Assembly (NCBI RefSeq): GCF_052156535.1
Contig: NZ_JBQKUP010000029.1
Location: forward strand, 186,001-250,000
Length of the DNA stretch: 64,000 nucleotides
Origin: Nitrospira_E sp052156535
GTDB lineage: Bacteria > Nitrospirota > Nitrospiria > Nitrospirales > UBA8639
Direction: 5' to 3'
Shown piece by piece: positions 15,765-24,478 of this stretch (the stretch's first letter is position 1; every line of letters begins with the position of its first letter). A program made the position numbers and the translations under genes. The notes beneath the pieces were generated by a model. It had not been told where the DNA came from, did not search any database, and was given only the letters and a program-made list of their open reading frames with translations.

Positions 15765-16262
15765 CTAGATTGTCCGAGCATGCTTCAGCCCGATTTCAAG
15801 CAAATCTTCTGAAGTACTGTAGCGCGGGTGATCAGGCGTCATGACGGTCGTGGAAAGTCCGAGAACCCGAATCGGACCGTCCTCCCTGTTTGGAGTTCGA
15901 GCAAGCGGATGGGGCTCATGTGCTTGACGCGTTCGTTTCGAAATTGCCGTGGATCGAATCAAAACACGCCCGTTCTCTACTTTCACGTCATAGGCCGGCA
16001 CTGCGTCTTCTTCATACCCGGGTTCCCCTTTGCCGGTCCGATAATGAAACTTCCAATAATGCCAAGGGCAGACCACGTACTCTCCCTCCAATGTACCTTC
16101 ACCCAACGGCCCGCCCACATGGTTGCACGCGCCATTGATCGCTCCGAACTGCTCATTGCAGTAAGTTAACGCCACTGGTGTTCGTCCGATCAGCACTTGC
16201 TGCACCGGCTGATGTTTCAACTCGTCTGCACCACCGACATCGAACCAGGTTTCATCGGGCAT
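15765..16262 (-). CDS. Rieske [2Fe-2S] domain protein with out-of-frame flavodoxin partner
   Basis: The start at 16262 has GAGGAG upstream. The N-terminal domain is a soluble Rieske ferredoxin with ligands C46xH48 (CNHVGGPLG) and C65xxH68 (CPWHYWKFH), as in nitrite-reductase small-subunit-like and dioxygenase ferredoxins. After about residue 115 the sequence changes to the first strand and loop of an FMN-reductase fold, then stops at TAG 15767-15765. The next frame continues that fold. The intact protein would pass electrons between NAD(P)H, FMN and the 2Fe-2S cluster in the cytoplasm. The cupredoxin gene lies directly upstream. Confidence 0.85.
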   Translation of the reverse strand: MPDETWFDVGGADELKHQPVQQVLIGRTPVALTYCNEQFGAINGACNHVGGPLGEGTLEGEYVVCPWHYWKFHYRTGKGEPGYEEDAVPAYDVKVENGRVLIRSTAISKRTRQAHEPHPLARTPNREDGPIRVLGLSTTVMTPDHPRYSTSEDLLEIGLKHARTI

Positions 16263-16342
16263 GCGAGCTCCTCGGTTAGATTGTCTCGTCAATTTTTTCC
16301 AATAAAAATATCATGGACAACAACTTGAAAGAGAGTGCAACG

Positions 16343-16717
16343 CTATTGCGGAGAAGCAGTTCTGCCCTTCGGATCCTCGACGATTAACGTTCCGCCCATA
16401 ATCGGATGGATTTGACAGTGGTATGAATAGCGTCCAGGGGGCAGCCCTGGAAGAGTGTACGTCTTTCCGGGTGCGACCTTCCCGGAATCGAATAGACACG
16501 GTTTCTCTGTTCCACAATCATCATGCTGGACGGTATGAGGAGACGCGGTCGCATTAATCCATTGAATGGGAACACCGGCCCAGACGACGGCTTCATGCGG
16601 ATAATAATAGGGAGGAAAATGTTCCATCCGGATTGGTTGATTAATAAATTCCGCTTCTACCGAGGAATAACCCATCAAGACCAAACTTATAAATATGACA
16701 AAATAGATTTTTTTCAG
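16343..16717 (-). CDS. Exported cupredoxin (plastocyanin/azurin-like), probable CTG start
   Basis: This blue-copper-type electron carrier has His in SPHTVQH and the C-terminal ligand set C-x-x-H-x-x-x-M within YHCQIHPIMGG. From a CTG at 16717, which has AAGGAG 8 nt upstream, the N terminus reads as a textbook signal peptide (Lys-Lys, hydrophobic core, SSVEA cleavage), so the mature protein is periplasmic. In-frame TTG or ATG codons at 16684 and 16675 would cut into the hydrophobic core and lack ribosome sites. It lies just upstream of the Rieske gene, suggesting a redox unit. Confidence 0.78.
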   Translation of the reverse strand: MKKIYFVIFISLVLMGYSSVEAEFINQPIRMEHFPPYYYPHEAVVWAGVPIQWINATASPHTVQHDDCGTEKPCLFDSGKVAPGKTYTLPGLPPGRYSYHCQIHPIMGGTLIVEDPKGRTASPQ

Positions 16718-16868
16718 AACTCAATCTCCTTTTTTGTGCAATGGAGGAATTGTTTCCTTTGTTCTCACATGTTACCAAAGCCTATTATTGTATCAAAAAT
16801 CTGAGCATCACTCAGAACTCTATCACCGTTCAGTGGTATGGCGGATACTTTTTGGGACTGCTGCGGTC

Positions 16869-17210
16869 TTAGCGGAAGAGAACATGCAAGAGCACCGCAC
16901 AGAGGGAGATGGCGGAAAGGGCGATCGCCGCAAGACTAAGTTGCAGGGCGCGCTGCTGATTGGATGTGGCCACTGACGCGGCCTGTTCGATGGCCGCAAC
17001 GGTGCGTTGCAATTGTTCGGCGAGTTCTTTGACATGCGTGGCGTTTTGAGAGGCGGCTGCCTGTAATTCGCTGATCTGTTGCTGCAACAGATGCGTCTGA
17101 TCGGTGGTGGGAGCCGTTCCTTTTTTTGTAAATGCAGGTGCGGTGGCCGAAATAATTGTCCCGATATGTGGGAGAACGGCTTTTAGTGCCGGAATGAGCC
17201 ATGTTGCCAT
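16869..17210 (-). CDS. Coiled-coil protein with C-terminal membrane anchor (113 aa)
   Basis: GAGG precedes the ATG. Residues 1-20 are hydrophobic, about 35-80 form a Gln/Ala/Glu-rich coiled coil, and the last 25 residues are a transmembrane helix (LSLAAIALSAISLCAVLLHVLF). The topology suggests a tail-anchored inner-membrane protein. I do not recognise the family. It is not clearly in an operon, lying between the antiporter and cupredoxin genes on the same strand. Confidence 0.6.
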   Translation of the reverse strand: MATWLIPALKAVLPHIGTIISATAPAFTKKGTAPTTDQTHLLQQQISELQAAASQNATHVKELAEQLQRTVAAIEQAASVATSNQQRALQLSLAAIALSAISLCAVLLHVLFR

Positions 17211-17388
17211 AGAAATGCCTCACAACAATAAAGATCTGTTAGGTCGGATGAAGTACTAAAAGCAATATGCTGAAAATATAGACGTTTGTCAAAGACTTGG
17301 CGATGAAGCTCAGGAGAGGTTAAATACAGAATTGGGTAAGGCTTCCATGACGAATTCAGTCGATAACGCCGCTTGGTTCCTATCCCCG

Positions 17389-19365
17389 TCATCCGAGCAG
17401 GGCGCGTTCAGCGCGCTGTAGATCATCAGGGGAGCCGAATAACACGAGGACATCCCAAGCCTCCAACCTGGTCTCACCTGACGGCATGAGTTGCCGTTGC
17501 CCTTCCCGAACCAAAGCGGCAATCGCGACGCCATTGAGATTCAGTTCATTTAATGTGTGTCCCACAAAAGAACTGTCCGGTGGCAGAACCACCGGGCGAA
17601 GGCGGTCGACGTTGTGTTCCTGCCTCGTGTAGGCCAACAAGCTATCGCCCAGAAAAAACTCACGTAATAAATGATACCGCCCATTTCGCTGTTCCCGCAT
17701 ACGGCGGGCCACACGGGAGATAGGCACATTCAGCAACACCAAGGCATGGGCGGCGATCATAAGACCTGCTTCCAGTGTCTCCGGCACCACCTCCGTCGCA
17801 CCAGCCGCACGCAATTCATCGACATGGGTTTCATCGCGAGTGCGGACCATGATCGGAAGATCCGGACGTAAGGCGCGAAGGTGATGCAGCGTTTTATGAG
17901 CGGAGGCCACATCGGCATGGGCGATCACGACCAGCCGGGCCGTGCCGACACCAACCCCTTCAAGAATGGTGCGTTCCGAAGCATCCCCGTAAAAGACGCT
18001 CTCCCCGGCGATATTCGCGTCCTTGACTCTGGACGGATCCAGATCCAATGCCACATAAGGAATTTTTTCTTCTTCAAGAAGGTGGGCCACACTCTGGCCG
18101 ATGCGCCCGTACCCGCAAATAATGACATGATCACGAAGAGGCCCGAGGGTATCGATACTGACTTGGGGCACCGCGTCCTTCCCCTCACGGGCCGGACGAG
18201 GTGCGCACCAGCGGGCAAGTACTTGATTGTACCGGATGAGAAAGGGGGCAACAATCATAGAAAATAACACAGAGGTCAACACAATCTGACCGATTTTTGC
18301 TTGGATCACACCCACATCCAGTGCAATGGAGAGAAGAGCAAACCCGAACTCACCTCCCACCGCCAATAACCATCCGGTCCGCCAGGCAGTCAAGGTGTCC
18401 ATCCCCGATAATCGTACCATCAGCGCCACCAGGACAGCCTTGATGAGCAATAAGACCGTGGCTCCCATTAATGCCCAGTGCCAAATGCCCGGGATTGACG
18501 ACGGGTCGACCAGCATGCCGATCCCGATAAAGAACAGACCAAGTAACACATCGCGGAAAGGGCGAATGGTAGATTCCACCTGATGTCGGAATTCGGTCTC
18601 ACCCAGCATCATCCCTGCCAGGAAGGCACCGAACGCCATAGACAGGCCAAGACTGCTCGTGGTCCATGCCGAAACCAATGACACAAACAGGACTGTCAGG
18701 GTGAACACTTCCGTGGAGCGTAGCTCTGCAACCAGATAAAATAAGGGACGCATCACCCATCGTCCGGCCAGAAAGACCAGTCCGAACGCCAGGGCTGCCT
18801 TTGCAAACGCCATCCCGAGGGAACCGGCCAGAACCACAACCTCCGTATTCGCCATTGCGAGCACAGGGATGACGACCACGAATGGGACGGCTGTCACATC
18901 CTGAAAAACGGACATAGCGATCCCCAATCGTCCGTGCCGACTATGCTCCTCTCCCTGTTCGATGAGTTGCTTGCTGATAATCGTCGTGGAGGACTGCGCG
19001 AACACCGCTCCTACGACAAAGGCTGCGGCAATGGGTAAGTCCACGAGCCAAGCCAGGAGGCCCACCGCGATAGTCGTGAGTAGGACCTGCCCCGTTCCCA
19101 GACCCAGTAACTGATGACGCAAGGCATGGATTTGCGGCATCGAAAAATTCAGGCCGATCGTAAACAATAAGAAGACAATTCCGAATTCCGCCAGGGCACG
19201 AACCGGTTGTGCCTCGATGACCGGCCCCGGGGTGTATGAACCAAGCAACACGCCAACGAGCAGGTAGGCAAGTGGTGAGGGGATATGAAGTCTGTGGAAT
19301 ACAACCACCACGACGACAGCTGTTCCGAGTAAAAAAAGAGACTGGAGAAAAATCGGCTCAATCAT
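17389..19365 (-). CDS. KefB-type monovalent cation:proton antiporter (CPA2 family)
   Basis: The 658-aa inner-membrane protein has about 12-13 transmembrane segments (1-385) of the Na+/H+ exchanger fold. A cytoplasmic RCK/TrkA-N domain starts at DHVIICGYGRIGQS (about 405-417), a nucleotide-binding Rossmann motif followed by the acidic DLD. A TrkA-C domain (about 570-655) ends the protein. Members exchange K+ or Na+ for H+ and are gated by NAD(H) or glutathione adducts. Length is typical and all parts are present. There is no ancillary KefG/KefF gene alongside, though an FMN-reductase-like gene is nearby. Confidence 0.9.
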   Translation of the reverse strand: MIEPIFLQSLFLLGTAVVVVVVFHRLHIPSPLAYLLVGVLLGSYTPGPVIEAQPVRALAEFGIVFLLFTIGLNFSMPQIHALRHQLLGLGTGQVLLTTIAVGLLAWLVDLPIAAAFVVGAVFAQSSTTIISKQLIEQGEEHSRHGRLGIAMSVFQDVTAVPFVVVIPVLAMANTEVVVLAGSLGMAFAKAALAFGLVFLAGRWVMRPLFYLVAELRSTEVFTLTVLFVSLVSAWTTSSLGLSMAFGAFLAGMMLGETEFRHQVESTIRPFRDVLLGLFFIGIGMLVDPSSIPGIWHWALMGATVLLLIKAVLVALMVRLSGMDTLTAWRTGWLLAVGGEFGFALLSIALDVGVIQAKIGQIVLTSVLFSMIVAPFLIRYNQVLARWCAPRPAREGKDAVPQVSIDTLGPLRDHVIICGYGRIGQSVAHLLEEEKIPYVALDLDPSRVKDANIAGESVFYGDASERTILEGVGVGTARLVVIAHADVASAHKTLHHLRALRPDLPIMVRTRDETHVDELRAAGATEVVPETLEAGLMIAAHALVLLNVPISRVARRMREQRNGRYHLLREFFLGDSLLAYTRQEHNVDRLRPVVLPPDSSFVGHTLNELNLNGVAIAALVREGQRQLMPSGETRLEAWDVLVLFGSPDDLQRAERALLG

Positions 19366-19708
19366 GAGAGTTTTTCCGCAAACACAATGCCATACTGGAA
19401 TGTCGTGGTTGTGGCGTTACATTGGCCGGTCGCCACAGATTTCAGCCTATGGCGTCGGTCCTCCAAAATCCATCTTGGGAAAGCTCATCACAATTGACGG
19501 ACGGTCATGCCCACTGGAGTCAAACATGCCGCCAAAGAGAAGCCACCCCCATTCATAGTTACTATTAAGTATGATCTATTGGCAAGAGATATGTATTGAA
19601 AATAGCCATTTCAGCAAAAATTGATTGTACCGTTCACGGGATATCCGGAAGCGAAAACCAACGACGCGCCGATGTCCCCTGATGATGGGACGGTGTCTCG
19701 ACTTGGTC
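19366..19708. other. Intergenic region, no gene seen
   Basis: About 340 nt between two leftward genes. It probably holds the promoter of the antiporter gene. No coding frame with a ribosome site and no strong hairpin were seen. Confidence 0.5.
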
Positions 19709-20068
19709 CTATTTCTTCACAAAGAGATATATCGCCAGGCCAATGAGCATGACCGCGAAGATTTTCTTGAACAGTTCAGTGGGAAGATCTTCAACAAGGC
19801 GCGCACCGATTTGTGCTCCGATGATTCCGCCCAGACCGAGCAGAAGGCCATATTTGTAATCCACGTTGGCCATCCTCCCGTGGGCAATCAAGGCCGAGAC
19901 CGCAATCACCAGGATCCCGACGAATGAGGTGCCGACGGCTTTTTGTGCCGTAAAGCCGAGAAATAAGAGCAGGGGGACCATCAAGAATCCGCCTCCGAGC
20001 CCGGTGAAGGAGGCACCCATACCCACTAATACCCCACTCGCAATAATCGCTACCGATGTACCATCCAT
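19709..20068 (-). CDS. Half-size TauE/SafE-type membrane protein
   Basis: The start at 20068 has AAAGGA upstream; the frame continues to 20302 but that part lacks a start signal and protein-like sequence. The 119-aa product has four predicted transmembrane helices and the GxxxSFTGLGGGFLMVPLL pattern of the TauE/SafE sulfite/sulfoacetate exporter family. It corresponds to one of the two repeats of the usual 250-aa transporter. It could work as a homodimer, as other half-size members are thought to do. The substrate is unknown. Confidence 0.78.
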   Translation of the reverse strand: MDGTSVAIIASGVLVGMGASFTGLGGGFLMVPLLLFLGFTAQKAVGTSFVGILVIAVSALIAHGRMANVDYKYGLLLGLGGIIGAQIGARLVEDLPTELFKKIFAVMLIGLAIYLFVKK

Positions 20069-20425
20069 GTAAATTTTCCTTTTCGATCTTATGTGAACCA
20101 AAAAAATCAACGGGAACAAAGAACCGCGCAGTTGGATGCCAACTGCGTATTCAATTGGAACAGGTGATGTGCAAAATCCCTTTTTACCTTCCTTCATCCC
20201 AAAAACCATACCGCTCATAAAGGAGAAAAATGGTGAGCATGGAATGAGTATAAAGAGATTCAATCCTTCCTGGCCCCTATCCCTGGAAAGAGACCTCCGC
20301 ATTCACGTAATATTGCCCAGCACAACGAGCAATAATTTGTGAGATCTCATTTCAATAATACCCCACCCGACTGTTTGGCGAAATCGTAAAATGAATTCAC
20401 TCTTCTAAATAGAAACGAGGTTTTA
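20069..20425. other. Divergent intergenic region
   Basis: About 357 nt between the leftward TauE-like gene and the rightward methyltransferase gene. It is expected to contain both promoters. Open frames here lack ribosome sites. Confidence 0.5.
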
Positions 20426-21283
20426 ATGACTTCTCCTGAATATGACTCTCCCCAACCAGTTTCAATGGCTCAATTGGCCGATGTCCATCTTCTTTACCAA
20501 AAGAGCGTGCAAAGCCCTGAATTGGATATACCGTTCCTCACCGAATATTTCGAGAGCTATACCAACACTTCGCTCCGCCATTTTCGGGAGGATTTCTGCG
20601 GTACCGCCTTTTTATCCTCCCATTTCGTAACCCGACATCCCGACAATCATGCCCTGGGCATTGACCTGGATTGGCCTACGCTGAATTGGGGTATCAAACA
20701 CAACATTGCTCATCTGACTCCCGGGCAACAGCAGCGGCTCACATTAGTGAATGACAATGTCTTGAACGTCCAACACCCTCTCTCACAACTCACAGTCGCC
20801 ATGAATTTTAGTTATATGGTGTTCCGTGATCGACCGACCCTTTTAGAATACTTCAGGAATGCCAGGCGGTCGCTTCGGCCCGGCGGGTTGTTTGTGCTGG
20901 ATATCTGGGGAGGCAGCGAAACGCAGGTGGAACAGGAGGAGCATCGAGACATCGACAATCCTGCTGACGACGGCATTGGCGATTTCATCTTCGTGTGGGA
21001 TCAGGATGTCTTTGAACCCTCCACGTATTTCTGTACAACCCGGATTCATTTTCTCTTCCGCGATGGCAGTGAGCTTCGTAATGCCTTTGTCTATGATTGG
21101 CGCTTGTGGACGATTCCCGAGGTCAGGGAACTCCTGCAAGAGGCCGGTTTTGAGGACGTGCACTTTCTCTGGGAAGGCCTCAATGCAGAAGCGAATGAAG
21201 GGACCGGCACCTATCATCGCGTCGAGAAAGGTGATTCCGACCCCTCATGGATTGCCTATTTGATTGGAAAGAATCCAGAATAA
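20426..21283 (+). CDS. Class I SAM-dependent methyltransferase
   Basis: The 285-aa protein has the Rossmann methyltransferase core: motif I is degenerate (REDFCGTAFLSSHF, about 57-70) followed by the acidic strand end GIDLDWPTL, motif post-I/II around VNDNVL, and RRSLRPGGLFVLDIWGG as the motif III-like strand. This fits the large UbiE-like superfamily. The C-terminal third is beta-rich and may bind substrate. The substrate cannot be deduced. Standalone gene followed by the RqcH-like gene on the same strand. Confidence 0.82.
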   Translation: MTSPEYDSPQPVSMAQLADVHLLYQKSVQSPELDIPFLTEYFESYTNTSLRHFREDFCGTAFLSSHFVTRHPDNHALGIDLDWPTLNWGIKHNIAHLTPGQQQRLTLVNDNVLNVQHPLSQLTVAMNFSYMVFRDRPTLLEYFRNARRSLRPGGLFVLDIWGGSETQVEQEEHRDIDNPADDGIGDFIFVWDQDVFEPSTYFCTTRIHFLFRDGSELRNAFVYDWRLWTIPEVRELLQEAGFEDVHFLWEGLNAEANEGTGTYHRVEKGDSDPSWIAYLIGKNPE

Positions 21284-21429
21284 GGGATGGTGTCCCAACG
21301 TGATCTAAGACCTCATATCTCCAGATCAATCTTTGCAAACGGCACGACCGCTGTCTGGGATGTTCCAGAAGAAATTGACATATTCAATTCTTCTGTCTGC
21401 AATCTTTTTCGAGCCGGCACCACGTAACT

Positions 21430-22962
21430 ATGGCTCTTTCTCTTTCTGAATGTGAGTCCATTGTCAGGGAATTACGCAAGTCTCTGGTGGGTGGGTGGGT
21501 TCAGAAAATCCACCAACCCCGGGAATTGGCCTTAACCCTCGATATTCGCGCCCAGGCACAGACAAGCCACTTACTTGTGTGCGTGGAGCCCCGGTTTGCC
21601 CGCCTGCATCTGACTTCTCAAAAGTTTGAGAATCCGCCGACTCCCCCGCCCTTTTGTGCCTTTCTACGTTCTCATGTGGAGGGTGGACGCATTGCGGAGG
21701 TCAGCCAGGAGCCAGAAGACCGGATTGTGTATATCACCATAGCAAAAGCCGGGCAGATATCTGTTTTGGTGATTGCGTTGACCGGCAATCGGTCGAATGT
21801 GCATGTCCTCAATGAGAAAAAACTGGTCTTGAGATCCTTACGGGATTCCCGTGTGAAGGTGGGAGAGCTGTATACGCCCCCATCGGTGCGACCAGTGCCC
21901 TTCCAGGAGGCTCTCCCTCCTTCCGCCATGGATGGTCTCGTCCCTCAGGACGAGATTGTTATGACCCAGGAAGGGAAAATTCGTGAACCGCTTTCTGAAG
22001 CTGCTACTCAAGAAACAGGTACCTTTGGCGAAATGTTTCCGGTGTCGGCGGAACTGGAAACCCGATATGGGCAGCGAGAACAGGAGGAAGGCCGGGATAC
22101 CATCCTTGAACAGCAACTGGCGCAGGCTCGAAAAGCACTGAAACATGCCAAACGAAAAATTCAGGCGCTACAGGAAGATTTCAAAAAGACCGAGCGGTTT
22201 CGGGAATATGCCCGATATGGAGAACTATTGAAAAGTCATCTCCATGAGATCAAAAAGGGACAAGAGACCATCACCATGGTTGATTATTATGATCCGGCCC
22301 TGCCTACCCTGACGCTCCCTCTTGACCCCGCTAAAGATGCGGTGTGGAATATGGAAGATTACTTTCGGAAATATCATAAATACATCGGGGCTCAGGAACA
22401 TCTCCAACCCCGTGTGGACGAGGCCCACAAAGAGGTGGCCCGATTGGAGGGAAAATTGGCTCAGTTGGAACAAGGGATTGTGGATCCTGAGGGTTTACCC
22501 AGAACGACAAAAAAAGCAGGTCCCTCGATTCCACAGAGGACGAGGGCATCCAACAAAGGCCGACCGGCTCCAGCCCAGGGCTACCGGACGTATACCTCTG
22601 CCGATGGACTTACTATTTTAGTCGGGAAAACGGCGAAGGATAATGATCATCTGACTTTGAAGGTCGCCAATCCGGATGATCTGTGGCTTCATGCTCGAGG
22701 GACACCGGGTTCGCACGTGGTTGTCCGCCTGGAAAAAGGCGCCATGGTGCCCCCAGAGACATTAAAGGATGCGGCGACGTTGACCCTGTGGTTTAGTGAC
22801 TTACGAAAAAGCGGGAAAGGTGAAGTGATTTATACGTTGCGAAAATTCGTTAAAAAAGGCAAAGACTTCAAACCCGGTTCTGTCACGGTGGAAAGAGAGA
22901 AGTCGCTCTGGATTGAATTAAAAGAAGATCGATTGACTCGGTTGAAAGGCGGCACCAACTAG
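21430..22962 (+). CDS. rqcH: NFACT-family protein (RqcH-like ribosome quality control factor)
   Basis: The 510-aa protein has the NFACT-N domain at 1 to about 130, a coiled-coil middle (about 215-355, Lys/Glu/Gln-rich) and the C-terminal NFACT-R/DUF814 domain (about 385-505, including DDLWLHARGTPGSHVV). Bacterial RqcH binds stalled 50S subunits carrying peptidyl-tRNA and adds C-terminal alanine tails; older annotations call the family fibronectin-binding. Length is slightly below the common 550-580, with the coil and linker shortened. The gene symbol reflects family and domain order only; activity is inferred. Confidence 0.82.
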   Translation: MALSLSECESIVRELRKSLVGGWVQKIHQPRELALTLDIRAQAQTSHLLVCVEPRFARLHLTSQKFENPPTPPPFCAFLRSHVEGGRIAEVSQEPEDRIVYITIAKAGQISVLVIALTGNRSNVHVLNEKKLVLRSLRDSRVKVGELYTPPSVRPVPFQEALPPSAMDGLVPQDEIVMTQEGKIREPLSEAATQETGTFGEMFPVSAELETRYGQREQEEGRDTILEQQLAQARKALKHAKRKIQALQEDFKKTERFREYARYGELLKSHLHEIKKGQETITMVDYYDPALPTLTLPLDPAKDAVWNMEDYFRKYHKYIGAQEHLQPRVDEAHKEVARLEGKLAQLEQGIVDPEGLPRTTKKAGPSIPQRTRASNKGRPAPAQGYRTYTSADGLTILVGKTAKDNDHLTLKVANPDDLWLHARGTPGSHVVVRLEKGAMVPPETLKDAATLTLWFSDLRKSGKGEVIYTLRKFVKKGKDFKPGSVTVEREKSLWIELKEDRLTRLKGGTN

Positions 22963-23119
22963 GATGTGTATTGTTTAGTAAAAATTACATGAGCATGCCG
23001 ATGCGGTATTTGACTGAACAACGGAAGCTTGCATTTATGATCACGAATTGGGTGAGTTGGTTACTTGGGGATAGTGAACTCACGAGTGGTTGAATGACCG
23101 AATAGCCTCCATTGTGGGC

Positions 23120-23983
23120 TTACGGTAGCCGAACGGGTGCCCTGTCATCGGATTCAGGGGAGACACCAGCGTCCGACGCATGATCACTCAGGAGCTGATT
23201 GATGATAGTTTGAAAATTCACCAGCGGTTGAGCTCCCCGGATGATCGTACCGGTTATAGAATCTCCGGAACCACTTTTCCCGACAAAGAATGACGGGGTT
23301 CCTCTAATTCCCGCAGCTCCGCCATCATCAACGTCCTTTTGAATAGCCACTTGATATTTCCCGCTATCTAAGCATTCCTCGAACGTCGTGGAATCCAGTC
23401 CGAGTTCCCCGGCATATTGTTTCAACGAGGGAACCATGAGATCATTCTGCTTTTCAAACAACATATCATGCATTTCCCAGTATTTATTGGATTCCCCGGC
23501 GCAGTGCGCGCTTTCATGGGCCTTTTCTGCCTGTTGATGAATACTGGTCAAAGGAAAATCTCTGAATACATACCGAACTTTTCCCGTATCGATATACTCA
23601 CGTTTAAGTACAGGAAACACCGTTAATGAATACCGTCGACAAAAAGGACATTGATAGTCTGAGAATTCCACGATCGTGACCGGGGCATCGACTTCCCCCA
23701 GCACCGCACCCCCGGTCACACCCACAGTGCCTGTACTTTTCTCCGGTCTTTGCCGTTTTGTCGCACTCTGAAGGATGCTCTTAATTTCAGCAAGATCCTT
23801 CTTCACCTGCTCCATATCCTCGCGAAGGGCCCGGACATCTTCTTCAACGACGGCCCGACCCGGTCCAGGGTTGATCATGAGCAAACCGACACACACCAGC
23901 AGGCCGATCAGTCCCCGGACGAGTCTGCTAGTTCCTCCTGAGCTGTTCTCCGGTTTCTCAATTGCCTGAATTTGTCGATTCAT
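23120..23983 (-). CDS. DsbA-family thiol:disulfide oxidoreductase, membrane-anchored
   Basis: The 287-aa protein has an N-terminal transmembrane anchor (about 22-40), a short coiled coil (48-72), then a thioredoxin-fold DsbA domain with active-site C112-P-F-C115 and the cis-Pro loop GTPSFFVG. It should act in the periplasm, forming or rearranging disulfides. Its neighbours on the right are unusually Cys-rich secreted proteins (24479-25915), which are plausible clients; that link is inference from position. Confidence 0.87.
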   Translation of the reverse strand: MNRQIQAIEKPENSSGGTSRLVRGLIGLLVCVGLLMINPGPGRAVVEEDVRALREDMEQVKKDLAEIKSILQSATKRQRPEKSTGTVGVTGGAVLGEVDAPVTIVEFSDYQCPFCRRYSLTVFPVLKREYIDTGKVRYVFRDFPLTSIHQQAEKAHESAHCAGESNKYWEMHDMLFEKQNDLMVPSLKQYAGELGLDSTTFEECLDSGKYQVAIQKDVDDGGAAGIRGTPSFFVGKSGSGDSITGTIIRGAQPLVNFQTIINQLLSDHASDAGVSPESDDRAPVRLP

Positions 23984-24478
23984 GTCCGCCTTTCAATACC
24001 ATTCAAAAATAGTTGCCATTTATTCATCGCACAGCCTGCCGTGCAAATTTTATCACAGCCCATCTCGATCAAAATCCACTTTCAAAGAGAAGGTAACAAA
24101 TCATGGACTGAAGATCGAGGGATTCCATGAGATTGTTCAACACCGATTACACAACCACGAGAAAGCGAGCTCGAAGAGAATTTCCTTGACTTTTTTGGCT
24201 GCCCGATTAAAAATCATCCGGTTTGTTCTGGTCCGGTAGATGAACTAACAGGGACGGAATCACATCAGAGGCGGTGCCCAGTCGCAGATACACGCCAATA
24301 GACCAACAGGAAAAGCCTGATGGGTATTGTCGAGATAAAAATCCGGGTCCGCATCGGATCTGGAGCCAACGGATCCGTTTTATGGAATACACGCTGTGGA
24401 AACAAGGAAGTGGTCCACAAAAACCGGAAGCATTTCGAAGCGTTAGAGTTCTTAGAAATGTCCTAATGGAGATTGATC
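23984..24478. other. Divergent intergenic region, about 495 nt
   Basis: It separates the leftward DsbA-like gene from the rightward secreted-protein gene. Several open frames exist but none has a convincing ribosome site or composition. It presumably contains both promoters. No RNA gene recognised. Confidence 0.5.

Noticed and set aside
15765..15795. Programmed -1 frameshift in the Rieske/flavin gene
   Set aside because: No slippery heptamer or downstream pseudoknot was seen; a one-base indel is simpler. Kept only as an alternative.
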